Part shown: positions 4,873 through 5,173 of the stretch, piece after piece
How the letters are laid out: each line of letters begins with the position of its first letter
Numbering within the stretch: position 1 is the first letter of the stretch
NCBI GenBank assembly: GCA_947381875.1
Contig: CANCXY010000238.1
Coordinates: 1-5,173 of the forward strand
Direction: 5' to 3'
From: an uncultured Clostridia bacterium
Lineage (GTDB): Bacteria; Bacillota; Clostridia; Oscillospirales; Ruminococcaceae
Length of the DNA: 5,173 bases
The notes under the pieces: generated by a model
The model's input: the letters and a program-made list of their open reading frames with translations, nothing else
What the model was told of the DNA's origin: nothing
Databases searched by the model: none
Position numbers and translations under genes: made by a program

Positions 4873-5173
4873 TTACACTTTCAGATGCTTACGGATGCTG
4901 GACGCGCAGCCCACGCCGCCAATCACGACGCCGAACGCGACGAACCCCGCCAGCACATAGGTAATAATCTCCTCAAACGGCAGCATGCACTGTGTAAACT
5001 CATGCAGCCACAGCGCGTTTGGCTGCAAAAGGGCATGTTCCAAACCGTAGTATGCGCCACCGACAATCAGCGTGGCAATCAGGCCGGAGATCGCGCCCAC
5101 CGTCATGCCCTCCACAAAGAAGGGCAAGCGGATAAAGGCGTTTGTCGCGCCCACATACTTCATAATATTGATC
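4873..5173 (-). CDS. ftsX: Cell division protein FtsX, C-terminal part (5' end outside window)
   Basis: This is the C-terminal ~100 residues of FtsX, the membrane subunit of the FtsEX ABC-like complex that couples cytoplasmic ATP hydrolysis by FtsE to activation of peptidoglycan hydrolases outside the membrane. The frame stays open to the window edge, so the start and the first transmembrane segments are missing. Visible is the family hallmark MKYVGATNAFIR followed by PFFVEGM, then a hydrophobic helix (GAISGLIATLIVGGAYYGL). A short loop follows, and a last helix (YVLAGFVAFGVVIGGVGCA) with a basic end (SIRKHLKV). This matches the end of the FtsX/MacB-type permease domain. The stop is TAA at 4873-4875. 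The M23 hydrolase gene follows 173 nt downstream on the same strand, a common arrangement for FtsEX and its effector in Firmicutes. Another MacB-like permease is possible but the motif favours FtsX. Confidence 0.93.
   Translation of the reverse strand, partial: INIMKYVGATNAFIRLPFFVEGMTVGAISGLIATLIVGGAYYGLEHALLQPNALWLHEFTQCMLPFEEIITYVLAGFVAFGVVIGGVGCASSIRKHLKV

Overview
The window reads as a chromosomal, fairly GC-rich piece of a Firmicutes genome. The gene order (FtsX, a coiled-coil M23 hydrolase, an S41 protease), the Firmicutes-style FtsX C-terminus and the strong GGAGG-type ribosome binding sites suggest a Clostridia/Oscillospirales-like gut anaerobe. That placement is an inference from style; no marker here fixes the genus. 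All five recognisable genes lie on the minus strand, so transcription runs from high to low coordinates. There are no rRNA, tRNA, phage or transposase genes.

In transcription order: (1) the C-terminal part of FtsX, cut by the window edge (5173-4873). (2) A 173-bp gap holding two structured repeat-like segments. (3) A secreted coiled-coil M23 (LytM) peptidoglycan hydrolase with an intact active site (4699-3551). (4) A 234-bp gap almost filled by three tandem 65/66-bp inverted-repeat units plus a partial fourth. (5) A membrane-anchored PDZ-S41 protease with a Ser/Asp/Glu-rich tail (3316-1904), in which the residue aligned with the catalytic serine is tyrosine. (6) rsmA/ksgA, 16S rRNA dimethyladenosine transferase, starting at a GTG that overlaps the S41 stop by 4 nt (1907-1014). 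(7) A 127-bp gap with a perfect 19-bp hairpin and then an intrinsic terminator just before the next ribosome binding site. (8) A Cof-type HAD phosphatase (886-80). (9) A string of three perfect hairpins at the window edge (12-76).

Functionally, FtsX with FtsE (not in the window) forms an ABC-like complex that controls peptidoglycan hydrolases at division, and the adjacent coiled-coil hydrolase is its natural candidate partner. The S41 protein could act on envelope proteins or, given its changed active site, serve a non-proteolytic role. rsmA is translationally coupled to it. The HAD gene looks separable, with a possible attenuation signal in front of it.

The coding part is ordinary envelope and housekeeping content. 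The unusual material is in the non-coding gaps, where one family of GC-rich inverted repeats with a shared core recurs, and in the S41 active site.
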